Shown: positions 32,472 to 43,920 of the stretch, piece by piece
Layout: each line of letters opens with the position of its first letter
Numbering within the stretch: the stretch's first letter is position 1
Origin: Atopsyche davidsoni
Taxonomy: Eukaryota; Arthropoda; Insecta; Trichoptera; Hydrobiosidae
Direction of reading: 5' to 3'
DNA: 64,000 nt
Assembly: GCA_022113835.1 (NCBI GenBank)
Contig: JAILWY010000010.1
Coordinates: forward strand, 4,117,501 to 4,181,500
Notes under the pieces: model-generated
What the model saw: only the letters and a program-made list of their open reading frames with translations
Told to the model about the DNA's origin: nothing
Database searches by the model: none
Made by a program: the position numbers and the translations under genes

Positions 32472-33607
32472 GGCATAAAAGATAAACTTTTAATATTAAA
32501 ATTTTTGTATTTAAAAAGGTAACATTTTAATTTTACCATGTAAATTAAAAATACTTATACATGTTTACGTTTAAATGGATGGCATTTATATTTAAAAGTT
32601 TTATTTCTACGGCGAATAAAGTTAGATTTTCTACGAATGCATAGTTAATACTGTTGTGCAAAAATGTATTGTAATTAAAATTATAGTATAAATTAAATAT
32701 GCTTAGATTCAAACAAGCAGAGGATCATTATATAAAAATAACATTTTTCCCAAACGATATGCATATTAACTGAGGCACGGTTATCATTATTATATCTTTT
32801 TTATTACAATATCAATATTTTAACCAATCATACTTTATTTTTTAAACTAATAAAAATGTACAATACTTGGCGTATTTATTCTATGATATTAAAATTAATC
32901 CAAGTAAGTTTTTCTATTTTTATTCGTGTGATGAGTATCAACGAGTATACTAGTGGTTAATAAAAATAATACATGTTTGTTTTATACAGTCAATATATTT
33001 GGAATTCCATTAGTGAAAGTGATAATTTTCATTGATTGGTTGTTTTACCTTAAAAAAACAAATTTCTTGTAAAGCTAAAGTTTTGCAATTGTTAAACAGA
33101 ATTCCGCATGTAAACCAACTAAATTAATCCATTCAACAGATATGAAATATGACTGTTAAAGAGTTATATTAAACTTTTATCTGAAAATTTTTATCTAAAA
33201 AAAAAATATTTCAATATTTTGTCATTTCAAATGATATAGAAACATTAAAAAATATTTGAGAATTTGGATTTTATTTTTTTAAATCGTGGTTTATTGATAT
33301 CGTAAGTGCATTTAATGCCATGGTTTTTTTTTTTTGAAAGGTTGCATCCTACCTTGCTGATGGAGTAACAATTGGATGTATGGTTGTATTGGATGGATGT
33401 TCGACTATGGCTTGATTGGAGCTCTTCTGAATTTGCTTGGAATTGGCAAGGAAACTATAGAAACCTTGTCGGAAGAGTCGGACCTGATATGTTCATCGTC
33501 ATTCAGTATTTATAATTTTATTTTATCATACATGCCACGTGTTGGCAATGCGATGATAGTTTAAATTATTTTAGAATAAAAATTAATCTAGATATAATTT
33601 TAAAATG
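32472..33607. other. Intergenic, no supported gene
   Basis: AT-rich, probably including the 3' UTR of the preceding gene. A 62-codon ORF at 33376-33564 and an overlapping Trp-rich frame in the same DNA have no recognised domain and no splice-supported extension. Confidence 0.45.
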
Positions 33608-34470
33608 ATTTGTTATAAGCGGCCGCCGGAAGGGCACCTAGAGTCTCCCACGGACCACATAGATATCTTATCGGCCGGGGAATTTGTAATGATTATTGCA
33701 CTTAGGGAATCGTCGCGTACCTTTTATGGCGTATGGTTTCGCGAAATAGAGAAACCGCCTGCGAAAAGGTTTATATGGCCGCATTCCTGACCCACCTGGC
33801 TCGGGTAACATTATGATCGTTCCCAGAGTCCACGGGGAAACACACGGAATAGCCTAATCTGTTTTTTCTTTGACCCAACCGCCCGGTCCAAAGCGCATCC
33901 ATGTTTGAAAGCCCCTGAAGAGGGCAGTACTCAATTTGTGCTATGCCCGAGAACAAGGATACTCCGAAATCGAAAAGTATTCATGTTGACTTCAGAGAAG
34001 GACGTATGTCCGGGAGTAAGAATATTGTTGTAGGGGTTAGTACCTACATCGGAACACGTGTCTTACGGCCTGTTGAAATGTGACATTCGACCCTTAATCC
34101 ATTAAATATTTTATTAGACTTCCATTAAAATAGAACATAACCCCTTAGTAATTAGCGGTCAGTCAAAAGGCGATTGTATTCAGGCGAGATGTCCTCGCAA
34201 TGAGACACCCCCGATACGTGGGAATCTTCCTGTTTACGCCAGCCACAAAAGCAGCGGGACCCTATATAAGCGGCTTCTCAAGAGAGACCTCGCGGCATCG
34301 AACCAGTAACCACGTATATTTCTAACCAGTGTAGTTATACTAAATAAACTACGAATACGCAAATATTTCGCCAGCCTTCTGATTTCCAACCATACATCAA
34401 TCCTGCAACCACATCATCTTCATCTTCAACAACACACACTCAACCTGCGGCGAATTGGTGACATCTTAAC
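33608..34470 (+). mobile_element. LTR-like fragment (possible solo LTR)
   Basis: A GC-balanced block begins TGTTATAAGCGGCC and contains a clear TATATAAG (34263-34270) followed about 70 nt later by AATAAA (near 34342) and a short C/A-rich U5-like stretch. It ends near GGCGAATTGGTGACATC, which could overlap a primer-binding site. U3-R-U5 order fits an LTR retrotransposon end. No gag/pol coding sequence follows, so it is a solo LTR or a 5' remnant. Family not assigned. Confidence 0.4.
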
Positions 34471-34559
34471 AATCGGCGAAACTGTCGTAATGTTGAAATT
34501 ACCTATAATATAGTCCACTGATAGCTTATGAACCTTGGCGAATTCATAAAGTAAACCCG

Positions 34560-34900
34560 AAGAGGTTATACCTAGGTTCCGTCGCCTACACCACGGTTTG
34601 AGGCTGTGTACGTCTGTGACGTCACAGAGGCACGGTTTACGTGGTTTATCAAACGACCGCGTAACAAGGGCTGAAAGCTGAAAGCACGGCTGAACGGGGC
34701 GGCTCCCCTCCGAGTCTTCTTCTGCGGAGGCATTAATTTAGCCGTCAATAGCTCCTCCTCCAAATTTCGGGCGATTCACGAGGCCCCCGGTGGCCTGCCA
34801 GCAATTGTCACAACATTGTGTCAACAGCGTATGGCGCAATAACCTCCGGGGGAGTCGAGGCTCCGGCCTGCGGTGAGCGAGGTCGGCACATCTGTTACTG
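34560..34900. promoter_or_regulatory. GC-rich island, candidate enhancer/CNE
   Basis: A GC-rich, non-repetitive block in AT-rich DNA without a coding signal, containing CAATTGTCACAACATTGTGTCAAC and similar short inverted words. Composition and position in the gene desert beside Awh suggest a regulatory element. This is inference only. Confidence 0.25.
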
Positions 34901-35514
34901 CGAGTATTTACATCTGAAACTCAATTATGCCAAACAAGTGTAAAGGCTTGTGTACGACTGTGCGAAGAATAGTTATGCACATATTTAATATTAGATTTCG
35001 TGCATTATTTGGTATTCCATCAATTATGCTGTAAATTTTGGTCAAAAGTGGAGTGCAGTTATATAATATATAAAATCACAATAGTCTTTTCTAATATGGT
35101 TAGCACTTACTTGTTACTTAATTTTAAAATTTAAAAAAACCAACAATAGTTGTAAGGGCTATACTTATAATATGTACTGATCCTGCGAGCAGGTTGTGCA
35201 GTTTAAAAGGTGTGGTTTAGGTGAATAATTTTTTTAATAAAAAACCCTTTTTTGGGACTAGTAGCTTATTATATTAGAATAATAATTCTAACAGCTGTTG
35301 CAGATGATGTAGTGTAATAAAAAATATTTATTTATTTAATAGTTAAAAAAAATAAAATTTAATTAAATTATCAGAAAAATCAAAAACAAGAAAACGTCAG
35401 TATATTTAATGAGTACCCAAACACACAATAATATTTCCCCTTTTAAAGTTAGGATATTTCAATGAGAAGCCTAGATCCGACGTAGTAAAGTTGTAAGTAA
35501 AACTCGAGAGCTCC

Positions 35515-35745
35515 TAGAATAGGCGCTCCTGCGATGGTAATTCACCGGAAGTGCGACGAGGGTGGCTGGGGGAGGGGGCGGAGGCCAATCAGTGCAATAT
35601 TCATGCCTTCCGATGGCCCCCACGGAGCTAATAGCTCGGCACACCAGCTCGCCGGTTATTGTGCTGCCGGAAATCGGTGTTTTTATAAATTTAAAGTTGA
35701 AGAAAGTAAAGCATTCTCGTGGTATTTATTTCCGGCAACGCGCTA
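35515..35745. promoter_or_regulatory. GC-rich island, candidate enhancer
   Basis: This island contains a CCAATCA box (35584-35590) and a GGGGGAGGGGGCGG tract, with no credible ORF. Candidate cis-regulatory element by composition. Confidence 0.25.
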
Positions 35746-36539
35746 AATATACCCTAAGGGTACGAAAATTCACTCGGATTTCACGTTTCAATGGTTAGAA
35801 CATTTACTTTCCAACTATGGGGTTCCGATTGTGCTTTTGACTGTAGGTTTTTCAGTCTGTGTTATCATTTTTCCTTGTCTGGTGCAGGCTTTGTGCGATT
35901 TCTTTCAATACTACAATATATATTTCAGAGGCGTATCAAGCCGGACACATCCACAATTAGTTATTAATGTTTTTTATCTGTCCTATCCTTTGCAGCTTCC
36001 TAATACAGAGTAGTAGAAGGCTGCAAACCTCCTGCTACCCGAAGAATAAAGATAAACAAAAACATGTTTTCATCGTGTTGATCATAATAACATAAAACAC
36101 GCGCAACAATAATTCATAACTGAACATGACTGAAAAAGCATTAATTTTTCGGAGAAATGAAAATCAAAACACAAATCAGCTTATTTAAACATGAGGGTTA
36201 TCAGAATTTGAACTATAAACATTTCATCGGGGGCTTCTGCTTCTGCTATCTGCTGCAGATGGAATATCAGATCTAAATACAAGAGCTTTGTGAGGAAAGT
36301 ATAATTATTCTTTAGCAGTACGCATACATAAAAATATTTGAACATAAAAATATTCTCCCTAAGAAAACCATTAAAAAAACATAGATATGTTTTCAGTGAG
36401 ATGGGCACTGAAGTAACCTGAAATTTCAAAGCAACAATATATTTAAAAAATATTAATTTTTTCTCCCACTTGGATACCATCGCACGTCCCCCCACATGTA
36501 ATCTTTCGGCAGGAAAAGGACTAGAATTAAATAAAAAGA

Positions 36540-36835
36540 TGAACCACTGAATACGTACTTTCGCAGTGGCGAGGCGGGGTGGGCGTCCGCCCAAGGCGCC
36601 TGCGTCGAGGGCGGCTCACAATGGCGCAATCAGCAGCAAAAAGAGGCGCCGGCATAAACATGGCTCCCGACAAAACTGCAGCCTGTTTGCGCAATTATAG
36701 CCGACAGCGTTGAAGGCGGCAATATCGCAGCAGCAATCATCACCAACCATGCTGAATACAGAGATAATCGCACTTGTTTTAAACCTTCTGTCAGTAGCAC
36801 ACAATTACTTCCACGTCCAGGCTAAACGATCCAGA
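36540..36835. promoter_or_regulatory. GC-rich island, candidate enhancer
   Basis: A GC-rich block with repeated ATGGC/GGCGC words and short CAGCAG runs. No coding frame is supported on either strand. Confidence 0.25.
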
Positions 36836-39279
36836 AACAAGGTATCAATATAAGGGTAGTCTTGAAAAATTTTTGAGTGTCATACTTTCTCAACCCTCGT
36901 GCTGTCATTGAATGATGAAACTTATTTACGGCTATCGCACTCCTGTGGCACAGTATGCGCAATAGTGTAAAAAATGATAAACCTGAAAAACCTTATATAT
37001 AATATTTCACTATCGTTTTATATGAAAGAGCAATTCAAAATCCATTGTTTATTTATGCTCGTTATTTTCTGTGTTCGTTTTTACTTTACATCATTTGATT
37101 CCAATGCAAAATCAAAATGTTAACGTTATATCCCAATTTGAATTAATCCCTGCGAGCCCTGTGATGATGATTTCGATGCTTTGTAAGCTTGCATCATTGT
37201 AATGAATTGTAAACACGCTCATTCAGAATTATTTGCACTTATAATTACAAACGATGGCATGAATTCATTCACAATACCAATCACAATTTTCCCTGTAATT
37301 GGAAAACGGACGCGTAAATTCAATATTGCAGCCGTGCATGTTTTATGTTTCAGTTTATATGTACGTTTGTAAATTAGATTATTACTGTTAATTTTAACTG
37401 TTCTGACTGTTTTATTTAACAGTTAAGTATTTTTGATAACTTTATACACTTTGTATGTGAATGGTGGAGTTCTTTCGGTCGACTATTATAGTAAGTATAA
37501 CTATATGTACTATAGTATTCAGGTTCTTGTGAAATTCCAGATGCTGACCTACCCTCATCGGTTTGTTACAAAATAATAGAACCAAGCATACTAATAACAA
37601 TTCACATGCTTAATTCGCTTTAGAAATAATATAAAATATATATTGTTACTATAATCAAAAGATAATGGTGTAGAAAGGACCCGGGGACTCATAACACTAT
37701 TTTCCCCTTAGAAAAACATGAACACTGGCTCAGCATGAGTATATGCTCAGTGAAATGGTCGCCAACCTCCTCTGAGGAGAGAAACTTGATGAAGAAGAAA
37801 AGATAATAATAACAAAAGTACTTTATTGCAAAATAACATTTAGAATTTTTATGCTTAGTTGAAGAGTTGGTAGATATGAATATAAGAAATATCAAATAAA
37901 ATAAAAGCCATAATACTAGATATGAATTTATTGTTACTAGTATACATTTAAGATGGACACTTTTTATGAGCATCGTGTCTCTCAAAGACTTATATTACTG
38001 AAGGATAAAATGATATAATATTTTAAGGCTCCCAGAATGGAGGGATGCTTCAGAATATTATATACAAATTTCCGTGTAATAAGAAGGTAAAACGGTGATG
38101 AAGGGAGTTCCCAGGATATAGAATTAAGCGCCACCCCGCCGGGCTGCGCGAGCTGCCTGTACCTACCGGGATATTCTGCTTCGTTAGAGCAATCTTCTGA
38201 TCCGGGTAACTCCCTCGCTGGAGCTACTGCTGTAGGGATGGGCAGCTCCTGTAACTCTATTTCTCCCCAGCAAAACGAGCGCCTCTCGAAAAATATAAAT
38301 ATTTATCGAATACATCGATTTTTTCACTCTCAGTTTCTTAATATTGTCAGCGTAAATCGAGGAATTGTCTTAAAAAAAAAATTATATATAATTTTTTTAT
38401 GTGTTCAAATGAACAATTTTTTTTCCTGAATTGGTAGAAATATTGATATTTAAATGTGAAACACCGATTCAAGTAGATATACAATACTATGCAAGTAATT
38501 TTAATTGTAGTTACAGTGAATAAACATTGGTCCTGTGTTCATGGATAATTTGTCGTTTTCCCAGCTCTACGTGCCACTGCTTACCCAGGCCAAACTTTTC
38601 CTTATCCTTATTTGATAAATCCGTTGCGGAAATCTTTCAGGGGGACGTCGGTTGTATTCTTGCGAGACGTATTTTCCTATTTGCGAGATTTCAAACAAAA
38701 GTTTTTAAATTTTATTTTGCAAGATATTTATTATGTAATAATCCCCGAGAATTTTCTTTAAGGGTGTGATAGGTTTATGCTTGCAGTACTGCTTGCAACA
38801 AATCCATGCACGCCTGTGTTATAAAAAATACTTTTTACTAAATGGCGATGTAGTCTACACATGCAGATATTTTGCAAAAATTATAAAATTAATTATTTCA
38901 CAACCAAAGGATTCAATTTAATACGTACATTCAATTATCTTGTACAAATTTACAATAAATACATTTATTTCGATATTGATATTTTAAAATATAAAAATAC
39001 AATTATGATTCATCATTTGCACTTTATTTATTTAACGAAGAGTTGAATCTAATTATGACTTTTATTTAAACAAACACAGTTAATATTTTAATGAATAGTC
39101 AAACAAATCTGGGATTATTGTTACTTGCTACTCGTCCAGGATCGTAAAAATAGTCCTATGGTCAGACAGATTTTGCTGTTTAAAAAGCATAGGGTCCATT
39201 TTGTTTTTTTTTTATCTTTTCCTATTCTGATCAAATTGTACGCATGGTCTCCAAGTTTTAAGCAAATGAAACGCTCTGA
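36836..39279. other. Intergenic, repeat fragments
   Basis: Mostly featureless AT-rich DNA. At about 37700-37795 there is a minus-oriented fragment of the dispersed repeat also found at 39280, 42886 and 58440 (shared core GGTTGGCGACCATTTC). A small GC-rich island spans about 38100-38270. No gene. Confidence 0.5.
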
Positions 39280-39725
39280 TTCCTTCTTCACCAAGTGTTT
39301 TCCTCAGATGAGGTTGGCGACCATTTCACTGAGCATACACTCATGCTAAGCCAGTGTTCATGGGTCTGCGTAATAGCGTTATTATATAATCCTTTCTTTA
39401 TGAAGCTCTGGTGTTTAGATCTGATACTCCTCCTGCAAGAGTCTCCCCCCCCCACCTCCACAATCATTCCAAGTCCACTACTCAATACCGATTCTTTACA
39501 CACGCTCAGGGTAAAAAATGGTGAAAGCCAACCGAATAGTGAAAGCAGGGTGGATTATGATTCCTACAAACTGCTTTACTGCGAATACTCGTTGAATGTC
39601 GGCAGAGCGATTGTGTTTTTTTTTTATGATTTCACCGAGGGTCGTAATCACTGAGTACTGTGATGCTTGATGATCATCTTTCAAGCTGTTGAGCGGAGTT
39701 TTGGGTCTGTGGCGACTGCAGTGGC
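39280..39725 (+). repeat. Dispersed repeat R, copy 1
   Basis: About 440 bp, nearly the same as 42886-43345, from CCTTCTTCACCAAGTG to GACTGCAGTGGCGGCGCGTG, with small indels. The minus strand shares a short conserved frame (LKDDHQASQYSVITTLGEII) in both copies, which could be a captured exon fragment or chance. The nature of the repeat is unknown. Confidence 0.6.
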
Positions 39726-39890
39726 GGCGCGTGGGGGCGCCGTCGCGCTATTTCAATTGCAAATGATTTTTATCGGCAAACAGGCCGTCCGCGCTTTGTT
39801 GTCACTATTTGCATAGCTAACGAGCCGCCCCTGCCCCCGCCCCGCCCGCGCCACACCGCTCAGGGTAGGCGGCGAATATCTTCACTTAGG
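39715..39890. promoter_or_regulatory. GC-rich island next to repeat R
   Basis: GC-rich flanks surround an AT core containing TTGCAAATGATTTTTATCGG and an ATTTGCAT octamer on the plus strand near 39809-39816. The octamer is a perfect POU site, and TTTTATCG suits a Hox/GATA-type site. Candidate enhancer, inferred. Confidence 0.3.
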
Positions 39891-40249
39891 GGTAGTTACA
39901 AATGTGCCATCCGTCTACACGCTCGACAGGAATTTCTGCAATATTCTAACTATTCAACCCGGCAGTAAAATATCGTGACAACCGCGTTTTTAATTCGGAG
40001 AATAATTTTAAAACATTTGATGCTTTCATTTTTATATGCAATGATAGAACTTAAAAAAATATGCATTGAAAAATAACTGTTAAGAAATTCAATATTTTTG
40101 ACAGAGAGTACTTATATCTATGTTATGGATTAGTCAATCAAGATGCGTATTTATTACCCATTACGGGTTTATTATATTTACTAATATGATTAGGCACATT
40201 AGTTCATATATAGAAGATGATTTAAAGAAACTCTCAGAAAAATATCATC

Positions 40250-40325
40250 GTGATTTGTGTGGGATTTGAACCCACATCCCATGGCTTACATGGCCGGTGT
40301 ACGAACCTTTGTACTAACGAATCAC
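40250..40325 (-). repeat. tRNA-Thr-like segment, left palindrome arm
   Basis: Mirror copy of 40430-40505. Acceptor-like GTGATT...AATCAC ends, a B box (GGTTCAAATCC) and T-stem are present. It differs from the other arm by one base in the anticodon-stem 3' side (CCATGG against CCAGGG). Probably SINE-derived rather than a working tRNA. Confidence 0.55.
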
Positions 40326-40429
40326 TTCCATTTATCGAGAATTTTTAACAATCATACTCTACATATGAACCTAAGGGCACATTGGTTCATATGTAGAGTA
40401 TGATTGTTAAAAATTCTCGATAAATGGAA

Positions 40430-40505
40430 GTGATTCGTTAGTACAAAGGTTCGTACACCGGCCATGTAAGCCAGGGGATGTGGGTTCAAATCCCACACAA
40501 ATCAC
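40430..40505 (+). repeat. tRNA-Thr-like segment, right palindrome arm
   Basis: 76 nt with acceptor stem GTGATT/AATCAC, a B box GGTTCAAATCC with a good T-stem (TGTGG/CCACA), and an anticodon region CCGGC-CATGTAA-GCCAG with 4 of 5 pairs. The loop would read anticodon TGT (Thr), but position 33 is A rather than the near-universal T. The A box (TTCGTTAGTACAAAGG) is poor. Best read as a tRNA-derived SINE head. Confidence 0.55.
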
Positions 40506-41575
40506 GATGATATTTTTCTGAGAGTTTCTTTAAATCATCTTCTATATATGAACTAATGTGCCTAATCATATTAGTAAAAAGAGAGTACTTGGTGGAATTC
40601 AATTTTAATATTTTTGAGTAAAATCACTCAAGTATTTTATTTATTATTTTTCAAGTATTTTTTAATATTTAAAAAAATAACTGGTTAAAAATATTTTTTT
40701 TTGTTTGAAATTTTATTTGTACTGCAATGTTATTTTAATTTAATTCGATGGCAGTCATGTTGAATTTGTACTTGTACTCTTTTGATACTTTTAATTTACT
40801 AAAAATGTAAGATTTGGTTTTTATTTACAAAGAATGTTTGTACAGTCATGTTATATTTTATTTCCATTTAATTGTCATACGTACGTAATTGTAATGCCGT
40901 GATGGTTGCGTTATTAGTACAGCTGTGTTACATTTAATTTTTATTTTAATTGCACAAAGCAAACCGCACCGGATTCGAATAACCAGTTGTGAAAATTTCG
41001 GTGGTACATTATCATGATGAATGGGCATCCCGTTTTTTGCAGCTTGATTGAGATAGACAAGCAGTCCGAGCAGCCTTCGCGAGGAGCAGAGATCATTTCG
41101 TTACTTGAAAAAAAATCGTCGCTACTTACTTGTATTTTCCAACAAGACAAAATTAATAAAGTGATGTCAATATCGATTACTTCACAATAAAGCAAACGAA
41201 ATCCATTTGTAGTAAAAGTAGTTTATTTGCATTCTTGGCTAAAATGCATTGATGTTGATTAATAAAAATTAAAATGTATCTGTATATCTATAATAAATTT
41301 CATATTGAAGCATTTAATGAAGGAAAAATCATGAAAGTATTTTATAATATATATATATTTCAATAAGTCATACTAATCTAGTAAACTGTAAAAAGGTTTT
41401 GGTAGGATGAATAATTGTAATATTAAGTAAAATATCTGTATTCAAATGGGGTTTGATAGGACAAGGGTAGTAAGCTGTAATATTAACTAAACCGTCTGCG
41501 TATAAATAGGCCTTGACAGGACATTGCATTCGTCAGGGGTCCTCTCAAGGGTTAATGAATTGCAAGGGCGCGGGG

Positions 41576-41823
41576 CAGCGCGGGGCGGCAAGGGGCGCCG
41601 GGGGATGATGGGGGGGCGTTAGGGGGTGCCGGGGGATGCCGGGGGGTGCCCGGGGGTGCCGGGGGGTACTGGGGGGTGCCGGGGGGTGCCGGGAGATGCC
41701 AGGGGGTGCCGGGGGTGCTGGGGGGTGCCGGGGGGTGCCGAGGGGTCCCGGGGGGTGGTCGGAGGTGCCGGGGGTGCCGAGGGGTCCCGGGGGGTGGTCG
41801 GGGGTGGCCGGGGGTTGCCGGGA
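41576..41823 (+). repeat. G-rich minisatellite (GGGGGGTGCC-like units)
   Basis: About 25 degenerate units of roughly 9-11 bp (GGGGGGTGCC with variants such as GGGGGATGCC and GGGGGTGGTC). The plus strand carries dozens of G-runs of at least four, so G-quadruplex formation is likely. The Gly-rich ORFs through it (frames of 41626-42109) are translations of the repeat. Confidence 0.85.
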
Positions 41824-42110
41824 CCAGCCCGGGCTAAACGCGATTACAATGATCTCTCGCAGCTCACGCGACCGGAATCCCCTCGCAGGCCGGGACTGCT
41901 ATTGGATTAAGTTCCGCCGAAAAGATTCAAACGCGCACAATGCTATGTACGCGCTCGTTCATTACTGCTCCCGTTCTTCTGAAATCGCTGCGATTACGGC
42001 CCGCGCAGACTTGACGCTGCTTACTTATAATATGCGAGACTATTCTCGCCTATTATATCGACAGAATGAAACTCGATTCATACAAACCACATTTACTTTA
42101 TTACTTTAAA
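41824..42110. promoter_or_regulatory. GC-rich flank of the minisatellite
   Basis: Non-repetitive, moderately GC-rich sequence with GCGATTACA and CTATTGGATTAAG words. It may be a regulatory island that the minisatellite adjoins. No coding support. Confidence 0.2.
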
Positions 42111-42444
42111 AAAATAATAAACCATTTGACATGTAACACACTATAATTCAAAATCGGCAAAAGCCACATCGGTAATAATATGAGTAGTACTAGATTACAG
42201 AGTAGAAAAAAAAAATTCTATATATTAGGCAAAGTACATTATTTGATACATTCTTGCATCTATTAACATATATTTAACCACTATCCTTGTCTTATTCACA
42301 TTCTGTATGTTCACAACGTGTACATAAGTTTATTAAAAACAAACGCACACAGATTCTATATAAACGCAGTGGCGTGCGTCGAGGGAAAGCCACGCACAAG
42401 CATCTAAATACTGCTTGAAATTAATAAAAAAATACTATGCCATG

Positions 42445-43400
42445 CAGTCATATTGTTCTCCAGCCTTGCATATAAGCAATTATATAATTTTTTTTTATCC
42501 TGAAAAAGACTTTGAAACAATAAGAAAACAGTACAGAGTAAGTAAATGCGAGGTGTAATTCATTCTCCGGTTTGGTTCCCCAAGATTGACAACCGCACTG
42601 AAACCCTTTTCGTATAAAGATGGAAAAGCTATCAAAAACCTTCTTGCGATGCAGGATAAACAGCACTATTATGCAAGTACATAGGTACAATCAGAGTTGG
42701 GTGCATTATGACATTTACGGAAGGTCTAAATTTTGGTGAGGACCTGCTTAAATGGGATCCACTCGTATAGTTCGTGGACCCCCAATTTAATTTTTGGCTG
42801 TCACCAACCCCTTGCAGAGCGGAATCGACCCCTGGGGGTCGAATGAAAATAAAATGAAAATAATCAACAAGAGCTGCATTGGCTCTGGTTCCTTCTTCAC
42901 CAAGTGCTTTCCTCAGATGAGGTTGGCGACCATTTCACTGAGCATACACTCATGCTAAGCCAGTGTTCATAGTTTTCTAAGGGGAAAATAGTGTAGTGGG
43001 TCTGCGTAATAGCGTTATCATATGAAGCTTTGGTTGCAAGAGTCTCCCCCCCACCTCCACAATCATTCCAAGTCCACTACTCAATTACCGATTCTTTACA
43101 CACGCTCAGGGTATAAAATGGCAGCCATGCACAGTGAATAGTGAATGCAAGGTGGATTATGATTTCAACAAACTGCTTTACGCAAAAATTAGTGTGGTTG
43201 TAGAATACTAGTTGAATGTCGGCAGAGCGATTGTGTTTTTTTATGATTTCACCGAGGGTCGTAATTACTGAGTACTGTGATGCTTGATGATCATCTTTCA
43301 AGCTGTCGAGCGGAGTTTTGGGTCTGTGGCGACTGCAGTGGCGGCGCGTGGTCAATATCGATCCCTGGGGGTCGATATTGACCACTTTGGGATCCAGTGC
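42445..43400 (-). mobile_element. hAT MITE copy 2, split by repeat R
   Basis: 42445-42840 matches part of the hAT MITE at 48384-48865 (shared core from the TTTTTGATAGC region through the CATTATG, GGGATCCACTC and GACCCCC blocks). Its terminal repeat (CACTGGATCCCAAAGTGG read on the minus strand) lies at about 43383-43400. The interval 42886-43345 between them is repeat R, so R was inserted into, or captured by, the hAT copy. Ends are less clean than in the intact copy. Confidence 0.5.
42886..43345 (+). repeat. Dispersed repeat R, copy 2 (nested in hAT copy)
   Basis: Matches 39280-39725 over nearly its full length, with a few indels (for example an extra segment around GTTTTCTAAGGGGAAAATAG, also seen inverted at 37.7 kb). 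Sequence just outside the hAT end at about 43408-43445 is an inverted match to its left end (GCCAACCTCTTCTGAGGAGG), so R may have terminal inverted repeats. Confidence 0.55.
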
Positions 43401-43439
43401 TATACATGTTCGCCAACCTCTTCTGAGGAGGGGCGCTTG

Positions 43440-43920
43440 ATGAAAAAGATCCTAGCGAGGTGACATTTTCGCTGGATCGGGTAGATGGGCAAGTCGCCGG
43501 GGTCCTAGGGGTCCGAGGGTCCCCGAGTGGTAATTCGCCACGCTGAAGTAATGCAGGAGCCGAGGGCCGGCCGGTAGCAGGCGGGGGCGGTCGGTAGCCG
43601 CCCCGCGCCTCGCGTGAGCCGGGCCCAATCAGACCGTCCGCCGAATAAATCATGCCCCGGGCTGATTTACAGCTCTCATTTATTTGTTCAGTCCATTGCT
43701 GTGTGTCTCATTTTTCAATTAAAATTCAAATTAAACGGAGAAATGAGAGCTCGGACTCGGGTATCCCTAGCGCTCGCATAAATAACTTCCTATCGGCGAT
43801 ATCAGTCGTATTAAATTTCTTGTTAGCCAATAAATTAATGAAAACGTCTGGCCGGGTCGCGGCCGATAGAAGTTAATTACTCGCGAGGCCCCTCCGTGAC
43901 CCGCTCGAGCCCGGGACTAT
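43440..43920. promoter_or_regulatory. GC-rich island, candidate enhancer
   Basis: A GC-rich, unique-looking block containing GGGCTGATTTACAGC and CCAATCAGACCG (a CCAAT box). No supported coding frame. Regulatory role inferred from composition only. Confidence 0.25.

Larger units (their letters stand above)
40114..40579. mobile_element. Inserted 195-bp-arm palindrome carrying two tRNA-like copies
   Basis: The insertion is flanked by an 11-bp direct repeat AGAGAGTACTT (40103-40113 and 40580-40590). It interrupts a repeat whose uninterrupted form is present at 59512. It comprises about 60 bp of lead-in and an inverted repeat with arms 40177-40371 and 40384-40578, 12-nt loop, no indels, and one mismatch noticed (40269 region). 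Each arm contains one tRNA-like segment. The target duplication suggests one integration event. Transcription across it would give a nearly perfect 195-bp duplex. Confidence 0.75.

Noticed and set aside
33376..33564. 62-codon ORF and overlapping Trp-rich frame
   Set aside because: No domain recognised, no splice partners found, and surrounding DNA is repeat-like.
40430..40505. Functional tRNA-Thr(TGT) gene
   Set aside because: Position 33 is A, the A box is poor, and the anticodon stem has a mismatch. It lies within a duplicated palindrome, so it is more likely a SINE head.
41626..42109. Gly/Pro-rich ORFs
   Set aside because: They are translations of the GGGGGGTGCC minisatellite in three frames, with no start context or domain.
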